Made by a program: the position numbers and the translations under genes
The notes under the pieces: generated by a model
The model's input: only the letters and a program-made list of their open reading frames with translations
What the model was told of the DNA's origin: nothing
Databases searched by the model: none
NCBI GenBank assembly: GCA_964610385.1
Contig: CAZSXW010000001.1
Span: forward strand, 124,001 to 188,000
Origin: CAZBSE01 sp964610385
GTDB taxonomy: Bacteria > Actinomycetota > Humimicrobiia > Humimicrobiales > Humimicrobiaceae
Direction: 5' to 3'
DNA length: 64,000 bases
Part shown: positions 60,286 to 64,000 of the stretch, piece after piece
How the letters are laid out: the number at the start of each line of letters is the position of its first letter
Numbering within the stretch: position 1 is the first letter of the stretch

Positions 60286-61413
60286 ATGAGTATAAAAAGA
60301 ATTATCACCATAGCTAAAAAAGAATTTATACATATAAGAAGGGACCGACGCTCTCTTATCCTATCCTTTATGATACCTGTCGTGCTTTTGATTTTATTCG
60401 GTTATGCTCTTACTCTCGATGTCAAAAACATCCCTACCACTATCCTGAATTATGATAGTGGTAAATACAGCCGGGAATTTATCAGCAGTTTCAGCCAGTC
60501 TGGTTATTTTACCATAAACGATTACATCTATGATCATGACCAGCTTGAAGAAAATATTTTATCGGGTAAGAGTCTGGTAGCAATAGTCATACCGCCTGAT
60601 TTCAGTAAAAACCTGGCTGCAGGGAAAGACGTTCAGGTCCAAACTATCATAGACGGTTCTTCAGCAAATAAAGCTTCCATAGCCAACGGATATATAGAAG
60701 GGATAACCCGGTCTTTTTATTCCAATATAACATCCGCCAGGACCGTTATCGATGAAATCGGTACTCCGCTGGATCCTGACATTAGGATATGGTTCAATCC
60801 GGAGCTGGAAAGTAAAAATTTCATAATCCCTGGTATCATAGCCATAATACTGATGATGATCGCATCGTTGCTCACCTCACAGGTGGTATCAAGAGAATGG
60901 GAAAACGGTACCATGGAGCAGCTGATCGTCTCTCCCATAAGACCTCAGGAATTGATCCTGGGAAAAATAATCCCTTATTTTGTCATAGGCATACTTGATA
61001 TGGCTGTGATAGTGATATTCGGGAGACTCCTTTTTGATATACCTATCAAAGGCAATGCCATACTTCTCTTCATACTATCCAGTATCTTCCTTTTTGGTGC
61101 CTTAAGCCTTGGTATAACCATATCTATAGTTACAAAAACGCAGGTCTTATCATATCAGATCGCCATGCTCCTATCATTCCTTCCATCATATATACTGTCG
61201 GGGCTGGTCTTTCCTATATCCAGTATGCCAAAGGTCATACAGTACATATCATACCTGGTTCCCGCAAAATATTTTATTATCATACTAAGAGGAATCTTTC
61301 TGAAAGGCTCAGGATTCATGATCCTTTTACTGGAAATCCTTTACCTGACTATATTTGCCATGATCGTTTTCATCATAGCCAATCTAAGATTTATTAAAAA
61401 ATTGACCCGGTAA
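60286..61413 (+). CDS. ABC-2 type permease (YbhS/YhhJ-like), first
   Basis: A 375-residue permease. It has an N-terminal helix (about 25-45, LILSFMIPVVLLILFGYALTL), a large external domain (about 46-175), and five to six C-terminal helices (about 180-370), with the motif EWENGTMEQLIVSPIRPQELILGKIIPY and a QYISYLVPAKYFIIILRGIFLKG coupling region. The E-x-GT-x-EQLxVSP motif is diagnostic of the ABC2_membrane_3 family. It begins 6 bp after the ATPase. Together with the second permease it forms the channel. The substrate is unknown; YbhFSR exports drugs and cations in E. coli. Confidence 0.93.
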   Translation: MSIKRIITIAKKEFIHIRRDRRSLILSFMIPVVLLILFGYALTLDVKNIPTTILNYDSGKYSREFISSFSQSGYFTINDYIYDHDQLEENILSGKSLVAIVIPPDFSKNLAAGKDVQVQTIIDGSSANKASIANGYIEGITRSFYSNITSARTVIDEIGTPLDPDIRIWFNPELESKNFIIPGIIAIILMMIASLLTSQVVSREWENGTMEQLIVSPIRPQELILGKIIPYFVIGILDMAVIVIFGRLLFDIPIKGNAILLFILSSIFLFGALSLGITISIVTKTQVLSYQIAMLLSFLPSYILSGLVFPISSMPKVIQYISYLVPAKYFIIILRGIFLKGSGFMILLLEILYLTIFAMIVFIIANLRFIKKLTR

Positions 61414-61414
61414 A

Positions 61415-62560
61415 ATGTTTTCAAGAATTAAAGAACTTATAATTAAAGAATTTATACAGATAAGCAGAGATAAAAGGATGCTCCTGATAGTATTTATAGC
61501 ACCGCTTATCCAATTGATACTTTTTGGATATGCCATAACCACAGATATAGAAAACATTTCCACTGCAATATGGGATATGGACCGAACTCCCGAAAGCAGG
61601 GATTTCATATCGGGCATTGAAGACAGCGGCAATTTTAATTTGAACTATTATATAGATTCAGAACATGAGATCACAAATCTTCTTGAAAGTGGTGACGCAC
61701 AGGTTGCCGTAAGGATAAATCCCGGTTTTGGGAAAGATGTTAAAAAAGGAGACGAGGCTAAAATCCAGGTTATAATAGATGGTTCCGACTCAAATTCCGC
61801 AGCTGTCATACTTGGTTATATCAATCAGATAAGCGCCAGCTATTCCAATTCTATACTTATTGAAAGATTAAACAAGTTCGAGTTATTAAAGCAGGAATAT
61901 ATTGAAACAAATATCGATTCATTTTCTAACGAGATCAGATTCTGGTTTAATCCCACGTTAAAGAGCAGATTCTCAAATGTACCGGCAGTAATGGCTTTTG
62001 TCCTCCTTATATCCACCATCATGCTTACTTCAATGTCCATAGTCAAAGAGAAGGAGGCAGGTACCATCGAACAGCTGATAGTGACACCTATAAAACCAAT
62101 AGAATTAATAGCAGGTAAGACCATACCTTTCGCCATGATAGGTTTTATTGACGTATTACTTGTCATATCAGTATCCTACAGCTGGTTCGGGATCCCCCTA
62201 CGGGGCAATCTGCTGATATTATTTTTCAGTATGATACTTTACCTGTTTGCGACCCTGGGAGTAGGATTGTTTATATCCACTATATCAAGGACCCAGCAGC
62301 AGGCGATGATGTCTTCCTTTTTCTTTATGATGCCCGCAGTCCTTTTATCGGGCTTTATGTTCCCCATAGAAAATATGCCAACAGTCATTCAGTATATCAC
62401 TTACTTAAATCCCCTTAGATATTTCTTTGTGATAATCACCGGTATTTTCTTAAAGGGAACAGGACTGGGCATACTATGGCCGCAGATGCTTGCGCTGGGA
62501 ACCATCGGCATTATCATTCTTACTGTATCCATATTCAGGTTCAGAAAGAGAATTGAATGA
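61415..62560 (+). CDS. ABC-2 type permease (YbhR-like), second
   Basis: A 381-residue permease paralogous to its upstream neighbour (begins 1 bp after the previous stop). It has an N-terminal helix (MLLIVFIAPLIQLILFGYAIT), an external domain, and C-terminal helices with KEKEAGTIEQLIVTPIKPIELIAGKTIPF and QYITYLNPLRYFFVIITGIFLKG. A tandem permease pair with two separate ATPases and an HlyD adaptor makes a complete exporter operon. Sequence similarity to the first permease suggests duplication, but the two are clearly diverged. Substrate not known. Confidence 0.93.
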   Translation: MFSRIKELIIKEFIQISRDKRMLLIVFIAPLIQLILFGYAITTDIENISTAIWDMDRTPESRDFISGIEDSGNFNLNYYIDSEHEITNLLESGDAQVAVRINPGFGKDVKKGDEAKIQVIIDGSDSNSAAVILGYINQISASYSNSILIERLNKFELLKQEYIETNIDSFSNEIRFWFNPTLKSRFSNVPAVMAFVLLISTIMLTSMSIVKEKEAGTIEQLIVTPIKPIELIAGKTIPFAMIGFIDVLLVISVSYSWFGIPLRGNLLILFFSMILYLFATLGVGLFISTISRTQQQAMMSSFFFMMPAVLLSGFMFPIENMPTVIQYITYLNPLRYFFVIITGIFLKGTGLGILWPQMLALGTIGIIILTVSIFRFRKRIE

Positions 62561-62662
62561 TATTTTAAAAACTGTATAAACATGGTTATCATTTAGCAGT
62601 AGATTATATATAATATTTTTAAAACAAATAATATTTCAGAATAATTCAAAGGGGTAAGTAGT

Positions 62663-63754
62663 ATGAAGAAAAAAATCCTCCCGGTAATACTAATTGTAGT
62701 AGCTCTGGCGGTAATATCATATTTTATCTATGACTATGTCAAAGATAAGATAGGAGAACAACTGGATATAATCGAAGCCTCGGGAATAATCGAAGCCGAA
62801 ACTGTCACCTTAAGTGCCCCTGCCGGTTCAAAACTTATTGAAGCCAGTTATGATGAAGGTGACAGTATTGAATCTGGTGAGACAGCGGCCAGGATGGATG
62901 ACAGTTTGATTGATAAAAAGATACAGGTAGCAAAAGCAAATGTTGAGGTAGCAAGGACCCAGCTTGAAGCAGCAGAACTTCAGTATAGGCAGAATATAGA
63001 AAAGGCGGAAAAAGCAGTCGAGCAGTCAAAGATATTAAAGGATTATATGGCTACCTACCACCACTTCATATACTATGATGAACCGGTAAGTATCACCAAA
63101 TCCGAATCCAGCAGTTCCTTTACTTCCTCAAATGGCCTGGCCTCCCAGCAGCTGATACCATCGGATATACAAAGTTCTTCCACTTCCGATTCTATAAATT
63201 ATGCGGGTGAGTCCCAAAAAAAATATGTTTTGGTCCAGCTTCAGGAAGCAATAAATCAATATAATATGGCTCTGCTGAACTTAGAGCAGTTAAAAGAAAA
63301 TGACTCACAGATCAATATCGCCGAAGATAATCTGAGCATTGCCGAATCCCAGCTTATACTATATGAACAACAGATAACCGAATTTGACATTATTTCACCT
63401 ATCGACGGCGTGGTTCTGAATAAGCTTTCGGCTGAAGGCGAGTATCTTCTGCCGGGTACGCCCATCTATGAAATAGGCGACCTGAAAAATGTGATATGTA
63501 ATATTTATATTCCTGAAGATAAATACGGAAAAATCTTTTTGGGCCAGGAAGTAATATTGACAGTCGATTCATATCCCGACCTGGAATTTAAAGGAGTGGT
63601 AAGCAAAATCTCGGACAAAGCAGAATTTACACCTAAAAACATCCAGACCAAAGAGGAAAGAGCAACAACAGTTTATAAAATAACCATAAGTCTTGAAAAT
63701 CGCCAGCTAAAGCTAAAACTCGGAATGCCGGCGGACGTGGTCATTAATATATAA
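62663..63754 (+). CDS. HlyD-family adaptor of the ABC-2 exporter
   Basis: A 363-residue membrane-fusion protein with an N-terminal membrane anchor (ILPVILIVVALAVISYFIY, about 4-22). The N-terminal lipoyl half is SKLIEASYDEGDSIESGETAARMDDSL, the coiled-coil hairpin is at about 75-240, and the C-terminal half has ITEFDIISPIDGVVLNKLSAEGEYLLPGTPIYEIGDL and a beta-barrel (IYIPEDKYGKIFLGQEV). It corresponds to YbhG in ybhGFSR systems. GGGGTAAG precedes the ATG. A 102 bp gap from the permease contains an AT-rich stretch with no terminator that I recognise. Confidence 0.92.
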   Translation: MKKKILPVILIVVALAVISYFIYDYVKDKIGEQLDIIEASGIIEAETVTLSAPAGSKLIEASYDEGDSIESGETAARMDDSLIDKKIQVAKANVEVARTQLEAAELQYRQNIEKAEKAVEQSKILKDYMATYHHFIYYDEPVSITKSESSSSFTSSNGLASQQLIPSDIQSSSTSDSINYAGESQKKYVLVQLQEAINQYNMALLNLEQLKENDSQINIAEDNLSIAESQLILYEQQITEFDIISPIDGVVLNKLSAEGEYLLPGTPIYEIGDLKNVICNIYIPEDKYGKIFLGQEVILTVDSYPDLEFKGVVSKISDKAEFTPKNIQTKEERATTVYKITISLENRQLKLKLGMPADVVINI

Positions 63755-63796
63755 TGTTAAGAAACTAAATATTAAATCGTCTTTTAAAGGAAAGAA

Positions 63797-64000
63797 ATGA
63801 TTAAACATAATAAAAAGAACAACATCATAAAAATATCGGTTATCGGCGGCGGCAAGGTTGATACAGATATCTACCAGCTCGCTTATAGAGTAGGAAGGGA
63901 AATAGCCAGAAAGGAAGCTGTACTCATTTGCGGCGGGCTGACCGGCACAATGGAAGCAGCGTGCAAGGGAGCCAAAAAGGAAGGGGGTCTTACAATCGGA
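63797..64000 (+). CDS. TIGR00725/LOG-like nucleotide-binding protein, 5' part only
   Basis: The first 68 codons of a gene cut by the window end. It begins MIKHNKKNNIIKISVIGGGKVDTDIYQLAYRVGREIARKEAVLICGGLTGTMEAACKGAKK. The VIGGG and CGGLTGTMEAACKGA (GGxxGxMxAxxxGA) motifs are typical of TIGR00725/SLOG Rossmann-like proteins, related to lysine-decarboxylase-like LOG phosphoribohydrolases. AAAGGAAAG lies just ahead of the ATG. The gene follows the HlyD adaptor by 42 bp. It could be a metabolite-sensing SLOG protein; that is conjecture. Confidence 0.82.
   Translation, partial: MIKHNKKNNIIKISVIGGGKVDTDIYQLAYRVGREIARKEAVLICGGLTGTMEAACKGAKKEGGLTIG

Noticed and set aside
1..64000. CRISPR arrays, prophage, insertion sequences
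   Set aside because: No regularly spaced repeats, Cas or transposase motifs or phage structural genes were seen.

Overview
The window is AT-rich chromosomal DNA, densely packed with bacterial genes, mostly in co-oriented operons with short or overlapping junctions. I saw no transposase, integrase, CRISPR array, phage gene or rRNA. Two features point to an anaerobe with a Wood-Ljungdahl pathway: a [NiFe] hydrogenase operon containing the two methylene-tetrahydrofolate (methylene-THF) reductase subunits MetV and MetF, and an NfnA/NfnB bifurcating transhydrogenase next to a CooC-type CODH nickel-insertion ATPase. Cobalamin salvage, NikR and RtcB/archease fit this lifestyle. Gene order (glmU-prs-rplY-pth-mfd-mazG; a DivIC/FtsB-like gene followed by ppx and tRNA-Leu; trxB-cwlM) resembles Actinobacteria, so a low-GC anaerobic actinobacterial lineage is my best guess. 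That assignment is inference from synteny, not proof.

Layout. 1-2404 (minus): start of a ParA ATPase, the RNA ligase RtcB and its cofactor archease. 2648-3274: a methyltransferase. 3478-8100 (plus): hydrogenase small and large subunits, metV, metF and a hydrogenase maturation protease. 8102-11848: assorted genes including a Lys-rich protein, an aldo/keto reductase and NikR. 11863-13387 (minus): tRNA-Leu, ppx and a DivIC-like gene. 13648-15662: a TrkH/TrkA potassium system. 15690-25674 (minus): pyk, mazG, PPIase, mfd, pth, rplY, prs and a one-domain glmU. 25763-32842 (minus): small Cys-containing proteins, ogt, cobO, cobQ and a BtuFCD-like transporter behind a cobalamin riboswitch and terminator. 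33021-35827: epimerase, CBS protein, antiporter. 36044-40120 (plus): a Ser/Thr kinase with TPRs followed by a ClpA-like unfoldase. 40228-42654: nucleoside hydrolase and enolase. 42900-45532: MacA/MacB-like export genes. 45547-46738: envelope proteins. 46864-50022: NfnB, NfnA, CooC. 50057-57870: TPM/LemA, GrpE, lipoproteins, an HDAC-fold hydrolase, a CwlM-like degenerate amidase and TrxB. 58087-63754: an RHH-like protein and a complete ABC-2 exporter with HlyD adaptor. 63797-end: a truncated TIGR00725-like gene.

The most interesting unit is the 3478-8100 operon. A hydrogenase without a Tat signal is encoded with the Fe-S subunit MetV, the flavin subunit MetF and the protease that would process its large subunit. 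This suggests a soluble enzyme passing electrons from H2 to methylene-THF, an architecture I do not recognise from characterised acetogens. Next in interest are an amidase-fold CwlM homologue whose two zinc-ligand histidines are replaced by acidic residues, a kinase-ClpA pair, and a histone-H1-like protein with an unusual N-terminal helical domain.
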